Shown piece by piece: positions 46,019-55,530 of a stretch of 64,000 nt of DNA. The stretch spans positions 1-64,000 of the forward strand of contig JBMNLX010000001.1 of the NCBI GenBank assembly GCA_050953085.1. Reading direction: 5' to 3'. Source of the stretch: UBA3946 sp002385755. Lineage in GTDB: Bacteria; Bacillota_I; Bacilli_A; ML615J-28; CAG-698. The translations under genes were made by a program, and so were the position numbers. Below the pieces are notes generated by a model. The model worked only from the letters and a program-made list of their open reading frames with translations, ran no database searches and was not told the DNA's origin. The first letter of the stretch is position 1; every line of letters starts with the position of its first letter.

Positions 46019-46069
46019 CTTGTTAGCCGCTCGGGTCGCACCTCTGCGTAGCCCTATCCTGCTAACAAG
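46019..46069. repeat. 51-base nested palindromic structure
   Basis: CTTGTTAGC at 46019-46027 pairs perfectly with GCTAACAAG at 46061-46069. Inside, GGGTCGCA and TGCGTAGCCC form a second stem around CCTC. It sits exactly between two beheaded genes, the ABC-3C effector and the ugd remnant. Its shape recalls a recombination site or structured RNA; the core bases do not fit the integron attC consensus. Confidence 0.55.
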
Positions 46070-46118
46070 TAAAAGCATAACCATTTTAACCAAGTAACAG
46101 ACAAAAGTCAAATAAACG

Positions 46119-46147
46119 TTGACATGCTCTACACATAATGCTATACT
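46119..46147 (+). promoter_or_regulatory. strong sigma-70-type promoter
   Basis: TTGACA at 46119-46124, a 17-base spacer, TATACT at 46142-46147. It now reads into the beheaded ugd fragment; it probably belonged to a gene lost at the breakpoint. Confidence 0.75.
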
Positions 46148-46200
46148 ATATGTGTCTAAACCGATATCCACTAACATTCATATTGGACTAAAAATCGGGG

Positions 46201-46587
46201 GCAGACCATAACTATGCTGACGTTCCGCAAAATATAATATCAGCAATTGTCGATGCCAACCGGACCAGAAAGGATCATATTGCTGATATGATTATCAAAC
46301 GCAATCCCAATGTCGTCGGTATTTATCGTTTAACAATGAAAACTGATTCCGACAATTTTAGAGAGTCAGCAATACAAGGCGTAATGAAAAGGATTAAGGC
46401 CAAGGGGATAGAAGTAATAGTTTATGAGCCGGCATTGGAAGCCGATGAGTTTTTTCGTTCAAAAGTGATAAAGGATTTAAATGAGTTTAAAAAATTATCC
46501 GATATTATTGTAGCTAACAGAATGTCTGATGATTTAAGAGATGTGATTGATAAAGTTTATACTAGAGATTTATATCATCGGGATTAA
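46201..46587 (+). pseudogene. ugd: C-terminal fragment of UDP-glucose 6-dehydrogenase
   Basis: The frame has no start and a stop just before 46201. It reads ADHNYADVPQNIISAIVDAN, RTRKDHIADMIIKRNP, VGIYRLTMKTDSDNFRESAI and EVIVYEPALEADEFFRSKVI, then ANRMSDDLRDV and YTRDLYHRD, the UDP-binding C-terminal domain of UDP-glucose dehydrogenases. The NAD domain and catalytic cysteine (about 260 residues) are absent. The intact enzyme makes UDP-glucuronate for capsules. Confidence 0.85.
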
Positions 46588-46615
46588 CATATTTTGCATT
46601 CAATTGAAAAACGCC

Positions 46616-46644
46616 TTGACACATTATTATTTCTGCATTAAAAT
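46616..46644 (+). promoter_or_regulatory. promoter of the kinase-like gene
   Basis: TTGACA at 46616-46621, a 17-base spacer and TAAAAT at 46639-46644, 31 bases before ATG 46676, which follows CGGAGG. Confidence 0.8.
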
Positions 46645-46675
46645 ATGAATTGTAAAATCGGAGGAATAATGATAT

Positions 46676-47765
46676 ATGTTGATGTTTAATGTTTTAGAAA
46701 AATACAACATTTTAGAGACTGTCATAAGAGTCGATGTAATCGAATCGGGAATAATCAATCGATCATTTTATGTCAAAACAAAAAACGGTAATTTTGTTTT
46801 GCAGTTAATACAGAACAAACTTTTTAAAAAACCACAATTAGCGCTTGATAATATTTCAAAAATCATGGATTTTTATGATAGATTTAAGGATAAAGAAAAA
46901 TTGCCGTATGACATAGAATTGGTTGAATCAGTTGACAATGAAGAAGGCATCACCATTAATAAAACTTATTGGAGTTGCTACCGGGTTCCCGAAAACGCCA
47001 CGATGCATCATTTCCCCATAAATGAAACGATGGTTTATAACATCGGCAAAGCGATCGGCCAATTCCATCATTTCTTTAAAGATTTTCCCGTTAAAGAACT
47101 CAACATAACAATTCCTCATCATCATGACCCATATCGCGATTGCAAAAAATTGCTGAGGTATATATACAAAGAAAAACGGGAAAAGACTTTGTTTATGTTT
47201 AACGAGTCGATTTTCCCGATTCGCAGACAAAAAGATATGAAATTAATAACCGATTTACTGGCAAAGAAAGAAATACCGACAAGGGTGATTCATAATAACT
47301 TAAGGCCGAATAATTTCCTCTTTAACGAAAAGGATCACTCCGTAATGGCTTTAATCGGATATGACGCGATTATGCCCGGCTCATGGTTGCATGACTTCGG
47401 CGAAGCCGCCCGCTACTTTCGTTTCAACAATCTCCTCCGACGATCCCGCTTATGCTTGCATCAACTATGACTACTTTAAACGCTTCACCAAAGGTTATTT
47501 GGAAGCGGTAAACGACGATATAACCGAAAAGGAATTCGAGCATTTAGTTGACGCTTTACGGCTGATGGCTTTGGAGAGAGGCCTCAGATACCTTAACGAC
47601 TATATCGTTGATAATAAACTTTTCAACGTAGAGTACGAGGAAGAAAACCTCGACAAAGCCCGCCGGCAATACAAAATTGTCAGCGAAGTCGAGAAGAATT
47701 ACGATAAGTTGAAAGAGATCGTTCGGGAAGCAAGAGAAGAGGTAGAGAAGAGCCGCTCGAACTAA
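46676..47765 (+). pseudogene. N-acetylhexosamine-kinase-like (APH fold) protein, frameshift
   Basis: From ATG 46676 it reads SGIINRSFYVKTKNGNFVLQ (nucleotide loop), GKAIGQFHHFFKDFP, VIHNNLRPNNFLFNEKD, IGYDAIMPGSWLHDFGEAAR, then a one-base shift near 47415 and VSTISSDDPAYACINYDYFK followed by RFTKGYLEA, ending at 47765. This is the NahK-type aminoglycoside-phosphotransferase fold of about 360 residues. Relatives have HND and a DLD metal site (VIDLDTVMPG); here these are HNN and GYD, so even without the shift catalysis is doubtful. NahK makes sugar-1-phosphates for nucleotide-sugar synthesis. It is followed by a strong terminator. Confidence 0.75.
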
Positions 47766-47793
47766 AGCGTTAATCCATGATAAAAGTTAAAAA

Positions 47794-47838
47794 AGGCATT
47801 TTATTCTGTGACTACAGAACAAAATGCCTATTTTTTTT
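47794..47838 (+). terminator. rho-independent terminator
   Basis: AGGCATTTTATTCTGT and ACAGAACAAAATGCCT pair with one bulged position around GACT, followed by A and eight T residues. Works for the kinase-like gene and, on the other strand, for the amidase. Confidence 0.85.
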
Positions 47839-47856
47839 GCGCTTATCGAACATGTA

Positions 47857-49790
47857 TTATTTAATCGCGTACAAGCCGTCATATTGATCCCAGCTCGAAA
47901 GGCCCGGAATGACGGATCCGAGTTTTATGGACTTTTCCGCTTCGCCGATTTTTACGGTTATCGTGTAGGCAACAAACTTAGTGGTTTGCGGGAGGGAGAT
48001 AATCCGGCCGGTGTCGTCCAAAAGGTCCGGGTCGTGGGTTTCCATCGTGATTTCCGCGTCCGCGTATTCGGTCCTGATAATGTGCTCGATTCGGACGAAA
48101 GCCATGAATTTGTCCCAGTAATCGGCGTGGAGGATCGACTGCGGGCAGTCTTTCCCGGTGAAGGTATTGTGCTGGACGACGCGGGAGTAATCAAGATCAT
48201 TATCCTCAATCAATTTCGCGATGAGCTTCGCGGTTCGCTGCCAGGTGTCGTAGATATCGCCTCCGGTGTTGACGCACATCTCGATGCCGATCGAGTTTAA
48301 GTTCCCGCCCCTGGAGCCGATTACCCCGCGCGCAACTTGCGAGGTCGTAAACCAAGTCGTGCCGAGATATTGCCGTTAGCGCCAATTTTCCAGTTGGGAC
48401 CGAGCTCGGTGAAATATGATTTATCAAGGATTTGTCCGTTTTTCGTCGGCGCTTTAATCGGTGTTTTTTGGCCGTTAAACGCGTAGTAGCCGTCGGCCGA
48501 GATATCGATATCCGGGTTCGTATCGTCGTTAGCTTTGACGCCGGTGTCTTCCCACGCGAACTTGACGTCATCGCCATCGCCGGCGTGGTGAGCGGCGTAA
48601 CGGGTGTCAAGGCTCTGAATAACGCCGTAGTCGCCCACGGTAAAGTGAATGGAAGTGGTGTGGCTCGTGTTAAGCCAGTAGTTGCCGTGCGCCGTAAGCC
48701 CGCCGTTAATATTCGCCGTGTCGTGAACGGTAATAAACTCGATCGACGGCATCAATCCCGAGTGTTTCCCTTTCATCGTCTCTGGGTTAATCAAATAGTT
48801 TTTATCATCCAAATTTAACCCGTCAAACAAATATAAGTTCACGCTGCCGTAGGCCGGTTTGAAGTATTGCTGGTTGCTTAAGCCGTCGTATAAAAGACTC
48901 GCGTTCAGGCAATCGACGACAGGTTGGTTAGCTTCTTTTAAAAGTTTAAGAAGATCGTCAATTCTCTCTTCATCAGGCGTCGGGTAGACGGGGATGATAA
49001 CGGTTAGGAGCGTTTCGTTTGAGGGTTTATGGATAATGTCAAACGCCGCCTCGCCCGCCTCAAGCGCTTTGATTAAACCATTCTCGTCAATATTTACGAT
49101 ATCCTCGTTCAAAGCAACATATTCCAAATCGCCTTCATCAATGCTTCCCACGCCTTTGACGGTCATGGTTACTTCCTCGCCGACATAAAGCATGCCGTCG
49201 TAGCCCTCGGAAAATCCGACGTCGATATCGTCAAAGCCGGTCACGGCAATCTCGATAACGGCCGTAACGTCGCGGACGACCGATTTCACGGTGATCCTCG
49301 CTGTCCCGACGTTTTCCGCCGTTATGAGTCCCGTGTCGCTCACGCGGAGGATCTTGTCATCGCTCGTCATGTAGTGGACGCCCTTGTTAAAGGCGTTGGC
49401 GGGGAGGACGTTAATCTCGAGTTGGTAAGTTGCGTATTTTTGTAATTCGGTGACGGGGTTAAGAATGATAATATTGGTTACCGGGTTCTTTTCCGTCCAC
49501 TTGGCGTAGGCAGTCCCGTTCCTAACCATCGTTGTTACCGGTTTCATGAATTCGGGATCCAGATACCAGCCGGCGAAGTTATACCCTTCGCGATAAACCG
49601 GTGTCGGGAGCTCAAACGGTTCGGTTAAGTTCTCGTATTTTGTCTCTTCCTGATACTCAACAAACGTCTCCCAGAAACCGTGGCCAAGTTCGTACTGAGA
49701 ATAATCGCTTGACATCCAGTTGGTGTTGTCAGTGTATTTTATGTCGAGAATAAAGCCGCGGATCTCGTATATAGGAACAGAAAACTCATA
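47857..49790 (-). pseudogene. cell-wall amidase with InlB and Big2 repeats, truncated and frameshifted
   Basis: The readable protein runs GDYEFSVPIYEIRGFIL, an InlB-type repeat (REGYNFAGWYLDPEFMKPVT), two Big2-like Ig domains (from about VTNIIILNPVTELQKYATYQ), then an Amidase_2 (T7-lysozyme-like) domain: FITVHDTANINGGL (zinc His), RYAAHHAGDGDDV, GIEMCVNTGGDIYDTW and HNTFTGKDCPQSI (zinc His and Cys). One missing base near 48370 shifts the frame inside the amidase domain. At the 5' end the gene is cut near 49790, so the signal peptide is missing. Intact relatives are secreted N-acetylmuramoyl-L-alanine amidases. A second shift-free copy was not seen. Confidence 0.82.
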
Positions 49791-50153
49791 GTCACCAGCG
49801 GCAACTATTCATCGGTCACTCAGAGTGTTGGTTATTCTTACACGAAAATCAAAGGTCATGAAATTAGCGCGAAAATGAAGGCAAACAAGAAAGTATACGA
49901 AGCAGAGGTTGGATATAAGTTTACATCGATTACCCAAGAGACGATATCGGCCACGTTATCAGTACCGCCGTGGAAAAGGATTTCGTTATATAAGTCCGAT
50001 GTTTGTAAAAAGACAACAAGGGTGAAAAACTTTATGACGGAACAAGTCTTCAGCAAACTGAAATGGAAACACTATCAAACTTGGGGAACATTCGGAGAAT
50101 ACGTCAGGTATTATGAAGGATTTAGCTTTGATTTTGTTGAAGAAAATCTCTGA
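49791..50153 (+). pseudogene. 3' part of an exported protein gene, beheaded
   Basis: A frame without a start reads TSGNYSSVTQSVGYSYTKIK, AKMKANKKVYEAEVGYKFTS, ITQETISATLSVPPWKRISL and ends FSFDFVEENL. The alternating polar/hydrophobic pattern suggests a beta-sheet domain of a secreted protein; I do not recognise the family. It begins back-to-back with the beheaded amidase, so one recombination event at about 49790 has cut both genes. A perfect hairpin terminator follows at 50163. Confidence 0.5.
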
Positions 50154-50162
50154 TTAAAAAGA

Positions 50163-50210
50163 AAAATTGAAAGAATATTCGAACTGAAAGAATTATTCTT
50201 TCAATTTTTT
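50163..50210 (+). terminator. rho-independent terminator
   Basis: AAAATTGAAAGAATA pairs with TATTCTTTCAATTTT (a mismatch at the tip), followed by TT and ATT. It closes the beheaded gene. Confidence 0.8.
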
Positions 50211-50304
50211 ATTATGAGGCGCCGGGAAAAGAAAAATATATTCTTTTTTGCGATTTAATGTTATAATATTTATGGAAAAAATTGAAAGATAGGGAGGGAA
50301 TTTC

Positions 50305-51111
50305 TTGCGTAGATGGATTAGTTACGCGTTAATAGGCGCCGCGGCGGTCGCGTTAGCAATCGGCGTTTTCTTTTTCCTAAAAAGCGACGGCGGTTGGGAA
50401 AGCGGGATTTATTTTCGAAAAACATACGGGTATATTGGTTTTCTCAATGATGAAGCATATCTTGATTTATTTTATTACAATATTAAAGAAGACGAAAAAG
50501 ATTTTGAAAACAAAGAAATGTCGCTACATTTGGTTACGGGCGCGGGAGAGGAAGTCGCTTGTGACGTAAAAACGGTAGAAACAATCAGCCGAAATCGCAA
50601 TTACTCGGAGAAAAAATTAGTTTTGGGCATAAATCTAGACGATAATTCTATCGTCTCCTTTCAAAAACTTAAAGCGATTCATAACGGGGTTTCTTATGTT
50701 TATGATATTGGCGATGTCGTGATTGAAAATATCAAGACGGAGAATCTCGCGAGAAAACTCATGAGACTTCAATACGGGATGTTCCAAGAAGGGAAATACG
50801 AATTAACGATTACGAACATTTCAGACGACGCTTTTGTTATCGCCGAAGTTAAGGCGGACTGCCAAGTTTTTGAAGCCAACAACGAAAAAAACCATGCTAT
50901 CGAGATCGGCGAGAGCAAGACCTATGTTTTCAGATTAAAAGAAAATTTATCTAAATCCGATATCGTCTATATCCGTCCCGTTATCGTCGCGCGGCATTTA
51001 AACGGGGAAACAAGCTACTACGATATTGTGTCAATCATCGTGGATTCGTTCCAGCAGCTTTCTTATCAAGAAGTTCATGAATTTACAAAGGATGGGAATA
51101 CAAATGATTAG
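50305..51111 (+). CDS. membrane-anchored protein of an ABC exporter operon
   Basis: A 268-residue protein, start TTG 50305 with GGGAGGG 7 bases upstream and a TATAAT box at 50262. One N-terminal helix (YALIGAAAVALAIGVFFFL) anchors an extracytoplasmic domain rich in beta strands (HLVTGAGEEVACDVKTVE and KYELTITNISDDAFVIAEVK). I do not recognise the family; the second half looks like an immunoglobulin-type fold. It is coupled to the ATPase gene by an 8-base overlap and is first of five genes (this, ATPase, two permeases, CPBP protease). Possibly an accessory or sensor subunit of the exporter. Confidence 0.65.
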   Translation: MRRWISYALIGAAAVALAIGVFFFLKSDGGWESGIYFRKTYGYIGFLNDEAYLDLFYYNIKEDEKDFENKEMSLHLVTGAGEEVACDVKTVETISRNRNYSEKKLVLGINLDDNSIVSFQKLKAIHNGVSYVYDIGDVVIENIKTENLARKLMRLQYGMFQEGKYELTITNISDDAFVIAEVKADCQVFEANNEKNHAIEIGESKTYVFRLKENLSKSDIVYIRPVIVARHLNGETSYYDIVSIIVDSFQQLSYQEVHEFTKDGNTND

Positions 51112-51787
51112 ACTAGTTAACGTAAACCACTGGTATAACGAGGGGAAAAAGAACAGTTTTAAAGCTTTGGAAAACATTAATATTGCAATCAACAAAGGGG
51201 AATTCGTGGCCGTGGTGGGGCAGTCGGGCTGCGGTAAGACGACGCTTCTTAATATCGCGAGCGGCCTGATGCGGCCGAGCGCGGGGGAAGTGTTTTACGA
51301 AGGGAAGAATATCTATCGGCTAGATCACCGGGAAATCGCCCGGCACCGCAACCAAAATATCGGTTTCGTCTTTCAAAACTACTTTTTGGAACCTAAGTTT
51401 TCCGCTTTTGAAAATGTCTGCATCCCGTTATTGAACGGGAAATTAAAAAAAGAGGAAATCGCGACCAGGGCGAACGAGGCCCTGGATTTGGTCGGCTTGG
51501 GCGCGAAAGCGGAAAACTTGATTACGGAGCTTTCGGGCGGGGAATGCCAAAGGGTCGCGATCGCCCGGGCGATCGTCAATAACCCGAAGGTGATATTCGC
51601 GGACGAGCCGACGGGAAATCTGGACAGTAAAAACCGTCGCGAAATCATGAGCCTGTTTCAAACATTATCGGCGCGCGGAAAGACGATCATTCTCGTCACC
51701 CATAACGAGTCCGACGCTCAAAAAGCGAAACAAATAATCCGTCTTCATGACGGGAAGATTATCGCGGAGACTAACGATGCGGGCTAG
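51104..51787 (+). CDS. ABC exporter ATPase (LolD/MacB/FtsE type)
   Basis: ATG 51104 overlaps the previous stop. 227 residues, with VVGQSGCGKTTLLNIASGL (Walker A), VFQNYFLEPKFSAFENVCIP (Q-loop), TELSGGECQRVAIARAIVNN (signature), VIFADEPTGNLDS (Walker B) and LVTHNESDAQ (H-loop). The class works with FtsX/MacB-like permeases in export of peptides, in lipoprotein handling, or in resistance to antimicrobial peptides. Overlaps the first permease gene by 11 bases. Confidence 0.92.
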   Translation: MIRLVNVNHWYNEGKKNSFKALENINIAINKGEFVAVVGQSGCGKTTLLNIASGLMRPSAGEVFYEGKNIYRLDHREIARHRNQNIGFVFQNYFLEPKFSAFENVCIPLLNGKLKKEEIATRANEALDLVGLGAKAENLITELSGGECQRVAIARAIVNNPKVIFADEPTGNLDSKNRREIMSLFQTLSARGKTIILVTHNESDAQKAKQIIRLHDGKIIAETNDAG

Positions 51788-52982
51788 GACGGGCTTTTTC
51801 GCGCTGAGCATGAAAAAAGTGTTCGGCTCGATGCCGAATAAAATATTCACGATCATAAACACGGCTCTCGTTCTCGGCATCGGCATCATCGTTATCAGCA
51901 TGGGGCTTAACTTCACGCGGTACCGGTCGGCGCTGTTCCAAAAGTATGATTATTATCATCAGATAACTTTTATTCGTAACAAAAACAGTATCGACTCGGT
52001 TGTCGAATCATTAAAAGCGGAAGATTATCGCGAATACCGTCTTTTGCATGATCTATCCGCGGAGGCGACCGTTATCGAGGGTCTTAACATCGAGTTTTTA
52101 TCGTTAAAGGCATTATCCGTGACGACAGCCGATAAGCAATTCCTTCTAAACGGGGAGAAAAACAGCGGCTTTAACATCATCGGAAACGACTTTTCTCGCG
52201 CCGGCGATTGCCTAATGCTTTATCCCCACGCGGTTTTGCTTGCGGAAATGCTGGGAATTAACCCGACAGATCTTCCCGGCAAGAAAATAATCATAAGTAA
52301 CGAAGACCGGGATGAAGAGTACGTTATTTCCGGAATCATTGACCAAGACGCTTCAATGTTAATGAGCTATTTGGAAAACGCCGTTATTGTCAGGCGGGAT
52401 GATGCCGATACGGATAAAAGTATTTTCTGCGCGACTTTTTATTATGAAAATTATCCCACCCTGACAAATGTTTACGAAAAGTATTCCCGGGAAGACGCGA
52501 TACTTTACCACTATGTCGAAAACATGAAAAGCATTATTTCTTATACGTCGATATTTGCGATCGTCTTCGTTTTTATCGGGTTGATTACCGTTTTTGTCAG
52601 TTTCGGAGTTATCGGCAGCTCCGTAAACATGGCTTATGCCGAGGCCTTGCCTTTTATATCGATGTTAAAGATTATCGGGATCAAGGATAGAAAAATCGCC
52701 TTCTTTTCATATATCGACGCGATAGTGTTGACGTTATTGGGGTTTGTCTTGGCCGCGCTAAACGCCTATGTGATAAACTTGTTGCTTCGCGCTTTCGTTG
52801 ATATGGGGGCGTTGCTTGAAGACGTTGGAGTTGAAATCGCCGGCGTCAATTTATTCGCAGTTCTTTTCTGTTTTGTTCTTTGCGCGGGATTCGGGATGGC
52901 GTTTTACCTTTTTAATTACGCGAAAATTAGAAAAATGAATATTAATAATGTGTTTTTGCACGAATTGGGGGAAGGGGTATGA
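51777..52982 (+). CDS. FtsX/MacB-type permease, first
   Basis: I start at ATG 51777, inside the ATPase 3' end. About 401 residues: one N-terminal helix (NKIFTIINTALVLGIGIIVI), a large outer domain (about 45-255) and three C-terminal helices (SIFAIVFVFIGLITVFVSFG, AIVLTLLGFVLAALNAYVI, LFAVLFCFVLCAGFGMAFY), the FtsX layout. Sequence of the outer domain is not recognised. Pairs with the next permease, probably as a heterodimer. It ends in an ATGA overlap with the next gene. Confidence 0.85.
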   Translation: MRARTGFFALSMKKVFGSMPNKIFTIINTALVLGIGIIVISMGLNFTRYRSALFQKYDYYHQITFIRNKNSIDSVVESLKAEDYREYRLLHDLSAEATVIEGLNIEFLSLKALSVTTADKQFLLNGEKNSGFNIIGNDFSRAGDCLMLYPHAVLLAEMLGINPTDLPGKKIIISNEDRDEEYVISGIIDQDASMLMSYLENAVIVRRDDADTDKSIFCATFYYENYPTLTNVYEKYSREDAILYHYVENMKSIISYTSIFAIVFVFIGLITVFVSFGVIGSSVNMAYAEALPFISMLKIIGIKDRKIAFFSYIDAIVLTLLGFVLAALNAYVINLLLRAFVDMGALLEDVGVEIAGVNLFAVLFCFVLCAGFGMAFYLFNYAKIRKMNINNVFLHELGEGV

Positions 52983-54292
52983 ATTTATTGTGGCTATCGG
53001 CTATTAACAATAAGCGGTATAAAAGATATAATCGGAGCTTTCATATCAGCGCGATATTGGCGTCGATCCTCATCCTTTTCTTTATCGGCATAACGACGTC
53101 GGTTAAGCTTGTTTTTGCGAATATTTTCGAGGACAATTACCGCGCAAAAGAGATTACCGTCTATTCTTTCAAATGGGATGACGAATTTGTCCATCAATAT
53201 AAAGCGAGTGTCGATCGTAATGTTATCGCCTTGCTCGCGCGAAACGAAAGCGTCGAGCAAATCAGCGTCAAATACCGGATTATGGATGAGGCTTTCGCCC
53301 TAAGCGTCCCTTCCGTTCCTTTTTTGGTTCCGGCGACGATCTATGGCGTTGACGTCGATTACTCGACCTTCAGCAAAACCGAAGTTCTCGCGGCCCAAGA
53401 AGAATACGGTATGACGGGAGAGCCGGTCGTTTGCGGGAGGGATTTTAACCCGACGGACGTTCGAAGCGCGCTTATCGATGAAAATTTCGTTTACGCGATG
53501 GGAATCATGGACTTAAACGCGGTCATCGGGGAAAAGTTCGGGCTGTTTTACGATAACGAAGAAGCGGTAATCGTCGAGATTATCGGGGTTTTTGATTACC
53601 GAATCGGTTGTTTTCCCGAATGGGATAATCGGGACTATATCCCGGATCCCAACTTCTCGGAACTAAGCGGTTGGGTTGGTCCGATTATTGTTTCCGCTGA
53701 CGTGATGGATTATTTTCCGGACGAGGTCACGAATGATGTGTTATCCGGCCAACAAAGGGTAATTTTTGATGTTAAAAATTTAAAGGACGTGGAAGCCGTG
53801 TGCCACCTTATCGAGGGGTATACCAATAACGACATGGTTTCCTCCTTAAGGGGCGTAAAAAAAGCTATTAGCGTCATGAAAAACATCTCCGTTTTCGCTT
53901 TTATCATTTCCGGGGTTATCGCGGTTTTCTCATTGGCGTGCGTTTTTAATTCGATCGTCTCCAGAATGCGCTCGCAAAGGAAATTCTTAAAAATGATGAC
54001 GGTGATGGGATACACCAGAGGGAGTGTTGTTCGCATTTATTTATTCGGTCATTTTATCACGCTTCTAAAAATTATCATTACCTACGCTCTGCTTATTTAT
54101 TTGATTACGTTTATCGTCGAATACGCGTTGAAACCGCATTACGCGTCATTAAGCGCATCGATAAAAAACGCCTTTATTATTGACTTTAAAATAGTGCTGT
54201 TATATACCCTGGTCTTTATAATCATTACTTCGTTGGTTACCGCGTTATCGGCTTATGTTCAGACCGGGAAATATTTGCGCGGGGTTAGGTGA
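52979..54292 (+). CDS. FtsX/MacB-type permease, second
   Basis: 437 residues with the same layout: N-terminal helix (ISAILASILILFFIGITTSV), a 270-residue outer domain, and three C-terminal helices beginning ISVFAFIISGVIAVFSLACV, followed by the charged loop SRMRSQRKFLKMMTVMG (FtsX family RRREFA.L..MG-like). It overlaps both neighbours by 4 bases. With the preceding permease and the ATPase it forms a two-permease exporter; the exported substrate is unknown. Confidence 0.85.
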   Translation: MNLLWLSAINNKRYKRYNRSFHISAILASILILFFIGITTSVKLVFANIFEDNYRAKEITVYSFKWDDEFVHQYKASVDRNVIALLARNESVEQISVKYRIMDEAFALSVPSVPFLVPATIYGVDVDYSTFSKTEVLAAQEEYGMTGEPVVCGRDFNPTDVRSALIDENFVYAMGIMDLNAVIGEKFGLFYDNEEAVIVEIIGVFDYRIGCFPEWDNRDYIPDPNFSELSGWVGPIIVSADVMDYFPDEVTNDVLSGQQRVIFDVKNLKDVEAVCHLIEGYTNNDMVSSLRGVKKAISVMKNISVFAFIISGVIAVFSLACVFNSIVSRMRSQRKFLKMMTVMGYTRGSVVRIYLFGHFITLLKIIITYALLIYLITFIVEYALKPHYASLSASIKNAFIIDFKIVLLYTLVFIIITSLVTALSAYVQTGKYLRGVR

Positions 54293-55260
54293 GTATCGTG
54301 GGAAAGACGTTTGAAAACTATCAAGGGTTGTTTTTGCTTCTGTTATTTTGGGTTTCCGTTTTATTATCAACCGTCGTGTTGCCGTTTGTTTTGGTCGTTT
54401 TGGAACTTGAAACGAAATTATCATTTTATTTAAAGACATTTTTAGGACAAGTATTCGCATATTTGCTTCCTATTGTTATTTTGTTGTTAGCGACCAGACA
54501 AAGAGCAAAAAAAGGTTTCAAGAAGACGGGGCTTTTTCAACTGGAGCGCTACACCAAGGAAAACAAAACGAATTATCTTCCGTTTATTTTGTTGACGGCT
54601 ATTTTCTATCTTACTGTTCATTTTTTTGTTGATGCTTTTACCAATATGTACATGTACTTTACGGATGATTTTTCCGTCGCGCCGGAGGTAAGCTACCCGA
54701 CGTTTCCCGAGTTTTTGTCCGTCGTATTGGTTTTTGCTGTTATGCCGGCTTTGATCGAGGAGATAACGTACAGGGGGATGTATTATTCAACATTCCATAA
54801 CAATAAAGTATTATTATATTTAGTACCCACTTTCGTCTTTGCTTTTTCGCACGGAAGCATCCTTTCCGTGATTATATCAATATTTTTGGGGTTGTTTCTA
54901 GTCAATGCGATGGATATGACAAAAAACTTAAAACTCATGATTCTATTGCATTTTATCTATAACTTTTTTTCGCTCTTGTTTTCAAATTATATAAAAACGC
55001 CGATATCGCCGGGAGCGTTTTTGGAAGCCAATCAACTGCCCGAGGCGGTATTGGGAGCGTCCTTAATTAATCTTGCGATTGCCTTGTTTTTATTGGTCGC
55101 GTTTTGGAAATGCAGGGAATATATTAAACGCGCCCGGAAGGTTGCGGTTTTAAATCATAAGAAACCGGAGGAAAGCGATAAATACAAAATAATAAACTAT
55201 CTCTCCGGCGCATTGCTTTGCGTGAGCGCGCTTGTTTTGTTTGTGATTAGGTTTATTTAA
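54289..55260 (+). CDS. CPBP-family intramembrane protease
   Basis: A 323-residue polytopic protein, GTG start overlapping the previous stop (GTGA). The CPBP (Abi) motifs are present: ALIEEITYRGMYY (EExxxR), FAFSHGSILSVII (FxxxH) and LHFIYNFFSLLF (HxxxN). Such proteases often go with bacteriocin genes, either maturing the peptide or giving self-immunity. Here it is the last gene of the exporter operon, so a peptide exported by the two-permease transporter may be its partner; no precursor peptide gene was found in the flanks. Confidence 0.88.
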   Translation: MSIVGKTFENYQGLFLLLLFWVSVLLSTVVLPFVLVVLELETKLSFYLKTFLGQVFAYLLPIVILLLATRQRAKKGFKKTGLFQLERYTKENKTNYLPFILLTAIFYLTVHFFVDAFTNMYMYFTDDFSVAPEVSYPTFPEFLSVVLVFAVMPALIEEITYRGMYYSTFHNNKVLLYLVPTFVFAFSHGSILSVIISIFLGLFLVNAMDMTKNLKLMILLHFIYNFFSLLFSNYIKTPISPGAFLEANQLPEAVLGASLINLAIALFLLVAFWKCREYIKRARKVAVLNHKKPEESDKYKIINYLSGALLCVSALVLFVIRFI

Positions 55261-55530
55261 TTGTTATTACTAAGATAACAAAAAAACTTTATTTGCGCAA
55301 AAAATAAAAATTATGTTAAAATTTAATAAATAAAAGTAAAATTTAAAAAAAAGCGTATGAGCGATACTTTTATGATAATTGCGTTCATTTCCAAGCCATT
55401 TCTGCAAATCCTTTTTAAGTACTGTAATCAACTTTGATAAGAGTCTTATCGACGTAATGCCCAAAAGACTTTCAAATGGGATGTATGTAGATATTGGATG
55501 TTCAAATTCTGTTATCAAGGAGAATAAATT
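55261..55530. other. intergenic, AT-rich
   Basis: No gene is supported. TTGTTAT and ATAACAA at 55261-55281 make a short stem followed by A residues. TATGTTAAAAT around 55314 could be a promoter for the next gene, whose ATG 55531 follows AAGGAG. Confidence 0.35.

Noticed and set aside
46019..46069. Integron attC site
   Set aside because: The outer stem resembles one, but the core-site bases do not fit GTTRRRY/RYYYAAC, and there is no integrase or cassette array.
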